Positions 45,212 to 57,453 of a stretch of DNA of 64,000 nucleotides are shown here, piece by piece. The stretch covers positions 39,698,569-39,762,568 of the forward strand of contig NC_088776.1 of the NCBI RefSeq assembly GCF_954871325.1. The letters are read 5' to 3'. The translations under genes were made by a program, and so were the position numbers. Positions within the stretch are counted from its first letter, which is position 1; each line of letters starts with the position of its first letter. Below the pieces are notes generated by a model, which was not told the origin of the DNA, did no database searches, and was given only the letters and a program-made list of their open reading frames with translations. This DNA comes from Gordionus sp. m RMFG-2023 (taxonomy: Eukaryota; Nematomorpha; Gordioida; Chordodea; Parachordodidae).

Positions 45212-46116
45212 CTAAAAGCCGTAATAAAATTTTTGTAATTATGAAATGATTATTATTTTATTACTCATAAGATAGTAAATCCAATAGTAAATGATGACTT
45301 TCATTTTGTTAATTTTTATCATTAAATACTTATGTATTATTTAGCTAATCACTCATCATTCTCGTCTCATATTTATATACTAACCCTAACACACATCATA
45401 AACCCTCAATTCTGTTCTTCTAATTATAAAATAAATGAGTCAAGTGATCGATTAGTTTAACTTTTTACTTTTAATTTCATTATGAGCGAGCGTAATATTT
45501 TTTTTATTTGAGGAAAGAGTTTAGATTCGAGCAATTAGTATCAAGATAATGGACTTTTTTGTTTAAATTATAAGAGCTAGTGGTAATACCAATGGTTTAA
45601 ATAGTAATAACTACATAATAAAAAAAATCAAATAAACACAAGTGTTTATGACTTATGTGAGTACCGTATCTTAAAATTCAAGAATTAAAACCTTAATAAA
45701 ATTTAGTAATAAAGAACTAACTCAATTATCCATGAATCGTATAATAAAATATACAATTTTGGGCTGTTTTATTCTTGACTGAAATTGAGCTTATATTATA
45801 TGCATAAATAATAACCATTGGTAATTATAGTCTATATGTTTTAAGATTAATTATAGTTTAGACCGATGAATTAATGTTTAAATTTTAAAAAATAGAATAA
45901 AAAATAGTTATCCAACATTTATTATACAACAAAAGGTGACTAGCTTCTTATCTTAACCCATGTAGCTCGATTCTCCCTGCCAAAATATAGAAAAACTTAT
46001 ATTATCAATGTTAACCATAATGCAGTCCGCTTCTGAGTGATCATATTATAGAGATTTTAGTAAATAAAGAATTAATAGAATATAAATTGACATTATACTA
46101 CAGCAAAAGCAATAAT
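45212..46116. other. AT-rich stretch, nothing recognised
   Basis: No exon, terminal repeat or RNA gene seen upstream of the Asn-rich exon. Confidence 0.45.
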
Positions 46117-46336
46117 AAAAAATATTCATATTCTGTTGTGATTAATGGTTAAATGGAAAATAGTTTGTACTGTAGAAAATATAATTGCGATAGTATTATA
46201 GATTATTATAGAAAATGGGATGGGATGCAAAAGGAATTACAAAAAATATTCATATTCTGTTGTGATAATGGTTATATGGAAAATAGTTTGTACTTTAGAA
46301 AATATAATTGCAATAGTATTATAAATTATTATAAAA
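46117..46336. repeat. Tandem duplication, period about 124 bp
   Basis: Two units begin AAAAAATATTCATATTCTGT and continue with ATGGAAAATAGTTTGTACT and GAAAATATAATTGC(G/A)ATAG. The second unit runs into the hairpin element at 46337. Confidence 0.75.
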
Positions 46337-46819
46337 CTAGCAGATTGCCCGTCAAGAATGATGGGGAATCGGAATTTTCTCCTTTATTTGATGATGGATG
46401 AATTAGAAATTTTCCTATCTTATGAGATGTTATTCAGAAATTTATATTTATTTAGATAAGGGGTTATTTTAATATTTCCATACTTTTTATAAAATATGTT
46501 AATGTCTAGCAAAAATAAATATTTTAGATTATAAATTACAAATACAAATGAATAAAAATTTAGTTTAAAAGATTTTTGATAGTGCAACATAAATTAAAAT
46601 TAATAAATATATACTTCATTAACATATTTTATAAAAATAATGGAAAATTTTAGAATAACCCCTTATCTAAATAAATATAAATTTCTGAATAACACCTCAT
46701 AATATAGGGAAATTTCTGATTCATATATCATCAAATAAAGGCGATATTCATTAGTCATCTATCATTGAATAAAAGAGAAAATTATGATTCCCCTTCATTC
46801 TTGACGAACAATCAGCTAG
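46337..46819. mobile_element. Fold-back hairpin element
   Basis: A 483-bp inverted structure. The left arm (46337-46516) starts CTAGCAGATTGCCCGTCAAG and the right arm (46616-46819) ends with its inverse, TTGACGAACAATCAGCTAG. Shared inner words include AAATTTATATTTATTTAGAT / ATCTAAATAAATATAAATTT and AAGGGGTTATT / AATAACCCCTT. Each arm carries the small CCCGTCAAGAATGATGGG-type palindrome at its outer end (degraded on the right). CTAG at both borders and the outer hairpin recall Helitron/Helentron termini, but no TSD was identified. Confidence 0.7.
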
Positions 46820-47119
46820 AAACTTTTATTTTTGATAACGGGTTCTTAAAAAATCCCTAAAATATATATAAATTTAAGACAAGGTCACAATAGGCATTAT
46901 TTTTTTTTGTTATTAATGCTAAAATAAAAATGGATAAATATTTTCATATATATACTTCACAAGGCTTTCATTATTTCATTGTGTCCAACAATTTCTTAAA
47001 TCCAGCAATTATCAGAAATTTTTTAGCAAATGATTTAAATAACGCATATCTGTGGTTTGCCCATTCCTTTAAGTTCAAATAAAGTGAGATGAGAAATGAA
47101 ATAATTCAGTTATTGAAAT

Positions 47120-47509
47120 TAGAGACCTTGATTTATTCATCAGCCTCCAGCCCAGGTCAACAGTAAAGGTAATTTATAGGCCCAGTCCATATTTAATAAA
47201 AAATTCAAACCTAAGCCCATCATAAGTTTCAAAAATTTTGCCCAAGCCCATTTTCAAAATTTAATTAATTGTTTTAAATGAAAATAAACAATATTTAAGT
47301 GTATTTAGGCAATCACTTTGTTTGCAATACTGAAATTTATTATTATTAAAGAAAAAAAATGCAATATATTTTGAAGTTAGCCATAGTTTAATAGACTAAA
47401 TTTAAATGAAATATTTTTAGGGTTTTTATCAAAAACCCAGTCCTGACCCAAGCACGTTGTAAATAATACCTGGCACCCCATGGGCAGCAAGCCTTCCCAT
47501 AAGATCTCT
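47120..47509. mobile_element. hAT-like MITE
   Basis: The borders TAGAGACCTTG and AAGATCTCTG resemble CAGAGACC/GGTCTCTG termini. The flanks ATTGAAAT (47112-47119) and ATTGAAAG (47510-47517) match at seven of eight positions. Subterminal AGCCCA(G) words are repeated. It is 390 bp and non-coding. Confidence 0.65.
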
Positions 47510-48480
47510 GATTGAAAGGTTAAACCATTTTAAATCATTATAAGTATTTTGTCACCTGAGTTAGAGGTTATTCTAATTTTTGTCAAAAATAATTTTTTTT
47601 GATAAGATTGATTATTTAAGAATATATTAATCTATTTACATAAAAAAATATTATAATTTTAACTTATAAAATAAATTAAGCTAATATTAGATTATTCCAT
47701 CTCCCTATTTCTTAACTGATTGTATGGTTTTATATAAAGATCTTGATATTACTGGTTCAAAAAACAAAAAATTAAAAAGATAATTTTTTATTATTATTTT
47801 AAGAAAAATAATATTACCATAATTTTTATTCATTCCAATATAAATATTATATTTAAATTTTTAAAATAAAATTTTAGTCTGTTGGTGTTTACAATAGTAA
47901 TTATAATTCAATAAAACTTTTAGATTTAAAGAGAATTTGTTTGGAGAATAGAATAATATTTTTTAAAATAATAAAAATAAAATTTGATATTTATAATATC
48001 TCCAGTTTTAGAATAATAATAAAAATGATTTTTTAAGAAATCATGGTATTTTATATAATTAAGTGATGAGGAGCTATAAAATATACACATTTAAAAAAAA
48101 AATTAGAAAGTATTTCTAATATTAAGAATACAGAAAAAAGTGGAGATAGAATAATATAAATCTCAGGCGATGATTTGTTAAAAGAAAGAAAAAAATAAAA
48201 TCTATCAAAGGTAGAAGTAATATTTGAAACAAATGTTAAAAATGGACAAAAAATATAAATAGATGCAATGAAAAAAATTTATTAAATGTAGACATAGCAT
48301 ATTATATTTTGCTCTTAGTCAGAACCCTAAAAAAATTGAATGTTTCCATTGGATAGAAATTAAAAATGTTCCCAAATAGTCAAAAATAAAATCAGATAGT
48401 TGAATATGTAAAATCTGCTCTTCATAAAAATGGGTCTGATTTCTCTTATATTCTAATCCTTAAAATGTAATTAACTGCTA
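47510..48480. other. AT-rich stretch, nothing recognised
   Basis: Possibly the decayed body of the hAT relic that ends at about 48560, but no reading is convincing. Confidence 0.4.
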
Positions 48481-48499
48481 TTATAGCAAGCTTTATTTT

Positions 48500-48570
48500 T
48501 TTCTATATCAGCTCATAATGCTAATGTTGAAAGAATCTTTCCTTTAATAAATAGCCAAATGAGAAGAATA
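48500..48570 (+). mobile_element. hAT transposase C-terminal relic
   Basis: The plus strand reads SAHNANVERIFPLINSQMRR, the dimerisation block (SNASVERxFSxxNxxKTxxRNR) of hAT transposases. Surrounding sequence is too decayed to follow. Confidence 0.55.
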
Positions 48571-48589
48571 TAATTCGTTCCATTGCAAT

Positions 48590-49010
48590 TAGCTATTTAG
48601 AAGAAAATCCATGGTCTAAACTTATTAGGTATACATAGTAATTAGGATTCAGTGTTAAGGGAGAAGTCAAAATAGTGCCATTCATATTATATTCAGAATC
48701 TTCTTCCTACATGGATATTATCAAAGTATACTTTAAAAATGCTTTTAATAACATTCGTGAACATTAATTGTTTTACTCCTAATTCCTAGAGACATACTGT
48801 GACATTAAAACTTTTCTTTATTCAGCCCACATTTCATAGACTCTGATGAAAGGATCCAGCAGGGAGGCACATGTCCTCTCTTATTTTACCTTAATATTCG
48901 TGATCTCATCAAAATAAAATAATTGAAGTTTAAATTTCCTTGAAGCCAATTTTAAAAAATTTAAACTGCTTACAATGATAATAAATAACAGACCTATTAT
49001 ATTTCATAGA
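48590..49010 (+). mobile_element. LINE reverse transcriptase fragment, second copy
   Basis: Homologous to 33430-34000 in opposite orientation. The plus strand shows LGFSVKGEVKIVPFILYSES, DIIKVYFKNAFNNIRE and an ETYCDIKTFLYSAH piece, then a degraded QQGG-like block. Broken by stops. Confidence 0.6.
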
Positions 49011-49169
49011 AGTGATAACTCATAAATTATGATGTTTTCAATCTTACAACTCTAAGGGTGTAACTAAACTGAGAATGATATAAATGCAAATATTTACTTA
49101 TATGACCTTTTTAAAATATATAATCAAACAAAATGCAAGTGGTTAAGCTAAATTTTCTGATTTGATAAA

Positions 49170-49361
49170 TTTCTTTTTTTTAATAATTTGTCTAAATAAA
49201 ATTTGTTAGATTTTATAGTTATGAAAAATGAATATTTAGCCTGCAGCTCAATATCATAACGCCTTCTGTGGGTTGAGTACATTTCTTTTATTAATAATTT
49301 ATCTAAATAAAATTTGTTAGATTTTATAGTTATGAATATCTTAACGCCTTCTATGGGTTGA
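49170..49361. repeat. Tandem duplication, period about 111 bp
   Basis: Two units share TAAATAAAATTTGTTAGATT, TTATAGTTATGAA and AACGCCTTCT(G/A)TGGGTTGAG. Confidence 0.75.
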
Positions 49362-50124
49362 GTATATACAAGTTGATTTTTTCTGAATTGATTATTTTAG
49401 AAAAATAATATGACTAATAAGTATAAAAATTTAATCTTATGAAGATGGAAAAATGTGTCAGAAATAAGTGGATGAATGTTTGAGTTTGGTATAATGATTA
49501 CATTTGGACCAAGTACGTTATAATCATTTTTATTGGACAAATATTTTTTAAAAGAACACTATTGGCTAAATTTGATTAATATTTTTTGAGGATTATTATA
49601 ATAGATACAGGATTAATTAATCATCGCATGTCGCAATTAATAGTTGATATCATAATTTATAGAGCATAATAATAAACCGCTTATTGCTACAAGCAAGAAA
49701 TTTATGGTGTTAAAGCGGGAAATGTTTTAATCGATATTAACCATAAAGATTTCCGCAAGCCGCTAGTCGGGGATAAAGCTATAATTTAAAATTGATTATT
49801 TATTGATTATCTTTATTATATTAGAATTAAGTCGGGATTTTTTAATAGCCGCCCGATTTGAATAAATTAATATATCGGATATTTTTAAATTGATCAATCC
49901 GATATTATGTGCATGCATGACACAATTATTAATAAATAGATCATATAAATTTTATAAAAAATATATAATATAATAATAATATTTTACTAATGTTTAGGTT
50001 TATTCTATTGCTATTTAACATTCTCCTCCTCCCAGTAATGTTATTATAAAAAATTGGATTTGTTATAGTAGAAATTGACGTCTTATTAGAATCGAATAAT
50101 TGAATATAAAGTTGGAGTTGTTTA
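49362..50124. other. Spacer with a short open stretch
   Basis: At about 49685-49790 the plus strand is open and reads CYKQEIYGVKAGNVLIDINH then KDFRKPLVGDKAII, in sequence slightly richer in GC. No domain is recognised, and no splice sites give it a partner. The rest is AT-rich. Confidence 0.25.
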
Positions 50125-50346
50125 CAGTGTTGTGATGATTTAATGAAACATATTGAAGATTAAATTAAAACTCATCCATATAAAATTATTTTCTTTGCAA
50201 AAATAATTAAAATAACAAAAGGAGTAATAAAAAAATTTCCAATAATGCTTTGTCTATATTTTAATTATTTTTGCATAGAAAATAATTTTATATGGATGAG
50301 TTTTAATTTAATCGTCAATATGTTTCATTAAATCCTTACAACACTG
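50125..50346. mobile_element. Tc1/mariner-type MITE, copy 2
   Basis: 222 bp, TA on both sides, ends CAGTGTTGTGATGATTTAAT and its inverse ACAACACTG. Nearly identical in arms and centre to the copy at 11680-11896. Confidence 0.85.
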
Positions 50347-51540
50347 TATATATTAAAATAAAAAGCTAATTTTTTAAACTGATTATATATTGTGTATTTT
50401 AAAAAATAATGATGTAGATGTTCGTGTTGAAGAGGAAAACAAATAACTATTAGTAGTAGAAGTGGAAAAAAATCTATGAAAAATTAGTTGAGATGGTGTT
50501 AATTTTTTTATTAACTTTAATTTTATAAAGCTTTTATATCATGAGAATAAGTATTAAAAGCAATTAATTGAAAACAAATTTATTAGCCAATGATTATTAA
50601 AATAAGAAAAACATTATAAATTTATGGCAGTTAAAAATTTAATTGATAAATAATTTGAAACAAATTGTTCAAATCAGTGGCTATTCACATAAAATTGCGT
50701 AAGAGCTCACTTGGTTTAATTTAAGGTTGCTCATAAAATGAAATTAAAGGACTAATTTTTTTAAAAAAAATCTTATTTGACTATATGCTCCGTCTTAAAT
50801 TTAATGAAATTTATATAACATATTTTTTGAGAAAGATATTATAGTCTGTATACTATATAATTTCCCCGACTTATTTTATTTTAAGGAAGATCATTATTGG
50901 GCATTGGCTAAAAATTGGCTTAATCTACGTATGCGTGTCTAAGAAAATCAGCTAAGCAGGCATGTTATGCTTTTCTCTATAGTTGAGCTATATTTTCCAA
51001 AAAGCCAATCCTGTTAGGCTAAAAACTAAGCATAGTTGAGCCTGCTAAAAACTAAGATTAGCCGAAGAGGCTAAAAAGTAAGCATAGTTGAGCCTGCTAA
51101 AAACTAAGTTTAGCCGAAGGGGCTAAATAAAGAACATTCATTTATCTACTGATCAATACATATAATAATAATAAATACAACTAATATTGAGGTAATAATA
51201 AAACATATTTAATATCACTTCGATGTAATAAACGTCCGAATTTAAACCGCTAAAAATTTTGTCACCGCGCTTAAAAATACGTGTGAAACTTTTGATATCC
51301 TAAGCTCTTTTAAGGATATTAACAATTATTGATAAGTATTCAAAATTATTTTTAGATATTTATATTGCTATTTGACGGTTCACAACCATAGAATCTATTT
51401 TTTCTCTTTAGAGATATATTTTGATAGAAGAAATTTAGAAAATACTATAATTGTATGGCTCATTATTTAGGAAATAGTGATAAAATTGTAAAAATATGAT
51501 TTTATTTACAAAATAATTCTAATAAGTTTATATGTGAAAA
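50347..51540. other. AT-rich stretch with a small minisatellite
   Basis: At about 51010-51125 a local repeat alternates AAAAACTAAGCATAGTTGAG with CCTGCTAAAAACTAAG and (G/A)GCCGAAG(A/G)GGCTAAA; about two and a half units of 54 bp are visible. Nothing else recognised. Confidence 0.55.
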
Positions 51541-51861
51541 GGTTCAGCCCAGTTTTTAGCCCGTTCATTTACGATAGCCCAAAATATAACCTACCACTTT
51601 TTTCAAATTTTTGCATAATAGTACAAAATTCAACCTACATTTGAAATGTATTTATAACCAAAAATGAATATAATTTATTTTTTTAATCAAACATTTCTTT
51701 CTTTCGTAAGACAAAATTTAAAATCATTTTTTTTAATCAAAAATAAATATAATTTATTTTTTTAAAAAACCGGTCCAAACCTAAAAATATAAAACCCGGG
51801 CCAAAATTTTTTTAAAAAAATCCGGGCCGGGCCATGAAAATGGTACCTCTGCAGGTCTCTG
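51541..51861. mobile_element. hAT-C copy, left end missing
   Basis: The right end is GGTACCTCTGCAGGTCTCTG with GGGCCGGGCC subterminal words; the interior is AT-rich with a partial duplication (ATAATTTATTTTTTTAATCA). No matching left terminus or duplication was found. Confidence 0.65.
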
Positions 51862-52480
51862 ATATATATATATTACTTCAACATTGATTTATATATATAT
51901 CATTATTTTTATATATAACGTATCCTATTTATAATATTATATTTATAATGTTCAATGAATCCCATTATACAGAATTGCCGTCAACTAATGAAAGCTGATT
52001 TATTATATTCTCCCACATATTGGAAAACCGAACCTTGATTAATTCCTATACCACCTATTGACATTAATAAACTTATGGGCAGATAAATATCGGAAATTCT
52101 GAAACTCCATAAAAAAATAATTCAACTATTTGTATCTAATTTTCTTCAGAAATTTTTGACATTTTAAACTAATTTACCTGCAAACAATAGTATGAAACGG
52201 TAAAATAAATATATTTTTTCATTAGTACTTTTAATTATTATTATTTTAAGATTTAAATCTGCCAATATTTAAAATTGGAATAATTTTTTAGCAATAAACA
52301 TGCTAATGGGGATGAAATATTGGAGCCTAATTCCCTACTTCTATGATCAATAGCCAAACTAATGCCTAATAAATTTTGAATGGTTGCTTATTCATATCCA
52401 TATAAACGATAATAACACATAGGCTCCTCAAATTGAATCTTGATTTCTATAAACTTCACAAAGTCCGACCTTGTATGACT
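51862..52480. other. AT-rich spacer
   Basis: Nothing recognised. Confidence 0.5.
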
Positions 52481-52484
52481 TGAA

Positions 52485-52665
52485 AAAAGTTAGAAGGGTT
52501 GGTATAAAGAAAGTGCCTCTGGAGATTAAAGAGATGTGCCGTCTCACATTTACCTATAAAATCAGAGCAAAGAAATTGCCATTGTTCAACAGTTATAGAT
52601 GAACATCGTTTAGATTAAATACTTGTGATGTGGCGTTTGTCTCTCTTAAAGTTGAAATTGTTATA
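52485..52665 (+). other. Unidentified coding-like relic
   Basis: The plus strand reads VRRVGIKKVPLEIKEMCRLT then FTYKIRAKKLPLFNSYR in a region of more balanced composition. It looks like a protein fragment, probably of a mobile element, but I cannot name the family. Confidence 0.3.
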
Positions 52666-53039
52666 ACCTGTATAATAATATGTTTATTGCACAGTGGGAA
52701 AGCAGATGTTCCATTTTAATTTTTGTAATATCTTATCAAATATTTGTTTATTTTTAAAAATAAAATAATATGAGATTTTTGCTATATATTTTCATTATTT
52801 TTAATAAAAAATTTTATTTGTGCAAAATCGGACCTTTTGTTTATAAATTTCTGTGCATGAAAGGGTTAAAGGATCACCCCTAACCGATATTCGTTAAAGT
52901 TCGGATTCTTGTGATAAGGTATTATTTATGTTTGCTTTCTTCCAATTTTTTTAAAAGTATTTAATATAGGCTATATAGTTTTTTAGGTAAAATTTATCCT
53001 TTATTGATAATGATTTAAAGAGATTTATCTTAAAAAGAA

Positions 53040-53930
53040 TGGGGATCGGGGGCATAATGCGGCCATGGTATTTATGATATTTAAATATTCTTAACAGAAT
53101 ATCTGTGTTTTAACTATGTAAAGGTGACATAGTAATTATAGCTCTGGCAATATTTCCTGAATTAAAGAACTCAATCATATCCATAATGTTCTTTAAAAAA
53201 TATCTTATTGAATGTTTTACCTTTAGTTCTTTCTTCATATCATAATAATTGTAAAGGGATTTTATCTCATTATGATACTTTATTAAATGTTTTTTATAAT
53301 TCTAAATTTAATTGTTAAATGAGGTATTCAATCGAATTTGCAGTCATTGCTAAGTCAATGGAAGGTTTTTGAAAGAGAAAGCACTTAACTTGACAAATTC
53401 ATATTAATTCTTTCAGAGATATAGAATAGCACATAGCGTCATTCATCTTTGCAATACTATAGAAATTATTTCCCATATATGATTAGATTGCTATAAATGT
53501 TTTTTCGCCAACATGGAATTGATCTGGCAGCTACAATCTGTAGAACTCATGATCTTAAATTTGTTATTTAAATCATTTTTGAGATTCAGATTTATAAAAA
53601 AAATTGATGTAAAGAAAAATAGATATAACTGTTAAATAAATATTTCCAAAAAACTGTTGAACTAATGCATTATAAACATAATATCAGTATAAAATTTAGT
53701 TTATGAGCAATAAATATATATGAGCTTTGTAACATTTTAACACCGTTGAGATGCCCTTGCATCACTGTAGCTCAAATATTTGTTTTTTTAGTAAATATAG
53801 AGTGTCACATCTATAGAGGAAGCATCTAGGCCATCCAATTTTTCAGAAATAAACGATTCACAAATATTGTATGTACTACTGTTAATGTATCCGATACAGA
53901 TAATGGATTGCTCATCAGCCATAATATTCA
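53040..53930 (-). mobile_element. Unassigned transposase-like relic
   Basis: Minus-strand pieces read MADEQSIICIGYINSSTYNI (53923-53864) and, further along, LIKYHNEIKSLYNYYDMKKE with FLKNIMDMIEFFNSGNIARA (about 53290-53130). The style suggests an old transposase, possibly hAT, but no diagnostic motif was seen. Broken. Confidence 0.3.
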
Positions 53931-54795
53931 AATAAATTTGCAATAATTAGTTGTGTAATTTTTCCACGTGTTTTTAAAAATTTATAATTATTATAACAAT
54001 CAAGAGTTTACATTATTTTTTTAAAATATCTTTAATAATATACTATGTAAATTAAATTTTAAAATGATGCAATAAATATATAAATAAAAAGTATAAAGAT
54101 CAAATCTAAATATTAAATTATTTTTTCAATTCAAAAATACTAGAGATGTACCGGATATAGGATTAGGTAATGAATCTTCCATATTTATATCCAGCAGATT
54201 TTATTTTTATTAAAATAGATGATTTTTTGCAGGTTCTCCTTTTTAATATATTAACCTTATTTACAAAAAAGGAAGATTTATTAATATTTCTTTTGAAATA
54301 AAATTAATAAAGAAGTAGGGAAGACGATAATAGCAGATCAAATGGGATATGAGTCCAATTCAATTTATTTTAAAACGAATGTTTAAAATTCAATTCTATT
54401 AGACAAATATGGAATTCTTTCGAAAAAAAATCATTTGCCTTAGGACAACTTATTAAAGATATCAAAAGATAGTGAGTGTCCTCGTTTTATTGATTCGCTT
54501 TTAAAATCGGTCCCGCAGTGATTATGGTTATGTATTCAGTTTGGAACCGATGGATATATTTTTTTTATAATTATCAAATAAATATAAATTTATCAAGAAT
54601 TTTCAGAATCTATTCAAGTTTAATTTAAAGAGAGAACGATTTTCTCCGTTTTTTTATTGATATACTATATATATGCTCATATTTTGAAGGCAATATGTGA
54701 ACATGTATGTTAGATTAAATTAATATAATTAATAATTTTTTAAAATTTAAAATTGAGCTTAATCTTGGTCAAAGAATGGGGAGTAGATGTGTTTC
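53931..54795. other. AT-rich spacer
   Basis: Nothing recognised. Confidence 0.5.
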
Positions 54796-55085
54796 AAAAA
54801 AGAAACTGCACAGCCCGGATTTTTTTTCGGCCCGACCCGAGTTTTATATTTTCAGGCCAGGCCTGGATTTATATTATATTTATTTTTGATTTTTGTAGCT
54901 AATAATGTTGATTTCAAAATATACGGCAAGGTCCGGATATTTTTTTTAAAAAAAAATTTATGACCCGGCCCTAGTATATTTTAAAAATTAAAATATGGCC
55001 TGGCCCTAGTATATTTTAAAAATTTAAATACGGCCCGGCCGGTGTACATGGGCCGGACTTAGGGCCGGGCCAGCAAGTTTCTGAT
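54796..55085. mobile_element. hAT-C copy, degraded ends
   Basis: Contains GGCCCGACCCGAG, CAGGCCAGGCCTGG, ATGGCCTGGCCC and a GGGCCGGACTTAGGGCCGGG stretch. The right end CAGCAAGTTTCTG read inward is CAGAAACTTGCTG, a diverged family terminus. A direct repeat CTAGTATATTTTAAAAATT occurs twice inside. No target duplication found. Confidence 0.6.
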
Positions 55086-55525
55086 CGAAATACTGTATAG
55101 AAAGTGAAAAATCTTGTGAATAAATAAATATAAAAAAATTGAAACATTTGATTCCCGAATGAACATATTAAACTCGGTTCATATTTTATAAAGAAATTTT
55201 AAAAAATCGAACTAGCAAGGTTCTTATTATTTATAACTTTTTTCTTTCCTCTTAAAGAAAGGTTTATATTGATTGGAATTTTATGATGTTGCATGCAACA
55301 ACCTTTTTTCTATCTCTTACAATACAAATGATGATCGCAATAGTAGATAATTAAAAATTCGAAACTCAATCTACAATTGAGATTGAATAATTTGGCTATA
55401 AGCATTAAACGCACATTGACGCAAGCTTTCAATTTAGATATATTCAATAATTTACCATAAACATTGAAAAAAAATATTTTAAATTTTATATAAAAATATC
55501 ATTTTAAAAATACATTTAAATAAAG

Positions 55526-56752
55526 CAGGGATGTGAACCCTTCGACAAAAAAAAGGGTCCAGGTCCGGGTTCAAGAATAAAATTTGAAAGAAACCGGGTC
55601 CAGGGGTTCGGGTTCAGGGAACATAAAAATAGCGACTCAAAATAAGATTTTTTTTAAATTCATTTATTATACTTTAATATACATATTCATAATTTACAAA
55701 TGAAAAATTTAAAATAAAATAATTTATGCGTGTGTCGCCGGTACAGCCATGAAGATTCTAGATAAGATATATAATTCTGAATATATTGAAGAATTTTCTT
55801 CCCAGAATTTCAAAATATTTATATTCTCATTTATTCTCTTAACTTCTGTGAACTTATATTAAAAATGCAATAGGCATTTTTTGATCCTCCTTTCTATCTG
55901 ATGATAATTTGATTTTTTTTATCTATCTAAAAGTAAATTTCAAGATCATCAATGTTGCTATCATTATTATTATCACTACAACCAATAGGTAGTAAATAAT
56001 GGAGTTTTGCTTATGCCATAAATCCTTAAAATTGTCTTTAGCCATTTGTTTTTGCTCAATACTCAATAAAACTTGATATCGAGGGTCTAAATATATAGAA
56101 GGGTATACAACACTATTTTGCAAATATTGTTGCTCTCGAATTTTCATGTTTTCTAATATTCCGTAAAAAAAGTAAATTTTTCTAAATCTAATCGGCATCT
56201 AATCGATATGCCTTAAAATCAAATAAACATAATTGTTCTGATTGTAATCTTAATATGGTTATTTTTAAAGGAACTAATGCACTAGTAAGGTCCTTTATTT
56301 GGCACCAATCATCTTCCGACAAAATGACTTCACATGCTCCTATAATAAAATCATTATAGCAATCTTTCAAACTTAATAATCGTTCTCGCATCATACAAAT
56401 TGAGGACCAACGTGTTGTGCATTATCATTTAAATTAAAATATTATTACTTGTACTACAAAATAATTCACTTTCAAAATAATCAACGTATTTCTATAACAT
56501 AGCATATTAATAAATTTACATAATAAAATATTATTACACTGGAAAATAATTTATTATATCAATCTCTAAATAAAATGGAAGTCCAGGAAGAAAATTGGAA
56601 GAAAACGCGAAAATAAAATAAATGATTACACAAAAAAAGTTAATAAAATTTAAAAAAATATTTATGACACCTCGAACCCTCCACTTTTAAAAAAGGTCCG
56701 GGTTCGGGTTCAGCCAAAGTATGAGGGTTCAGGGTCCGGGTTCACATCTCTG
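55526..56752 (-). mobile_element. hAT-E transposon with transposase remnants
   Basis: Ends CAGGGATGTGAACCC / GGGTTCACATCTCTG with GGGTCCGGGTTC subterminal words; exact 8-bp duplication AAATAAAG (55518-55525 and 56753-56760). The minus strand carries transposase parts: ILSEDDWCQIKDLTSALVPL and KITILRLQSEQLCL (56394-56188), and YPSIYLDPRYQVLLS (about 56100), matching the W..I..L...L.P...T..LQ and FLDPRFK blocks of hAT transposases. A frame change separates them, and both the zinc finger and the C-terminal block are absent. Confidence 0.88.
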
Positions 56753-57266
56753 AAATAAAGTTATATTTCTATATAAATTGAGTCTAATTTGATTAAATAA
56801 TCAACTATATTATGTGAAAACAATTAGGATAAAAGTCATAAAGAAAATTTTTGCGGCACGGTTCCGAGAAAAGTAGTTACGTAAGTGGTAGTATTATAAG
56901 TCATCGGATATATTGGTATTAAAGATCTGCAAAGCCGGCCCGTTAAGAATTTGTGCATAAGTAACCCGGCCCATTAATATTTTACTAAAAGTCCGCCCAT
57001 CCCCAAATTTTTTAATTTTCCGGCAACCACATTTTTAATCTACATCTAATTCTTTCCAAATGTCAATTAAGGCACTTATATCTCTCCTCTATGGCTATCT
57101 ATTTCTTTTATTTTAATCGATTTTCCATAGATTGAAATATATTCAAGTTAACCCAAAATTTAAAATCCATTATAATTTAAATCGATTTTCCGATTTATAT
57201 AATATATTAAAGTTAACGAAAAATTTCATAAAATTATCTGAAATTTAGAGGTGGATACAACACTCT
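56753..57266. other. Spacer with a hAT-C fragment
   Basis: At 56930-56990 the words GATCTGCAAAGCCGGCCCGT and AACCCGGCCCATT look like a hAT-C end fragment. The remainder is unassigned. Confidence 0.45.
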
Positions 57267-57453
57267 CGGAGACCTGCAGGCTTGGCCCAGAACGGTTCCA
57301 AAATGGTATGATTTTAAAAATCCAGATCGAGCCTAAAAATTTAAAATCTAGGTGGGGTTCTTTTAGAAAAAATAAAAAACCGAGCCAATTTTTAAAGAAT
57401 AAAATATATTTACAAAAAATCAGTTGGAAGATCATATAACAGTACGTTTAATA

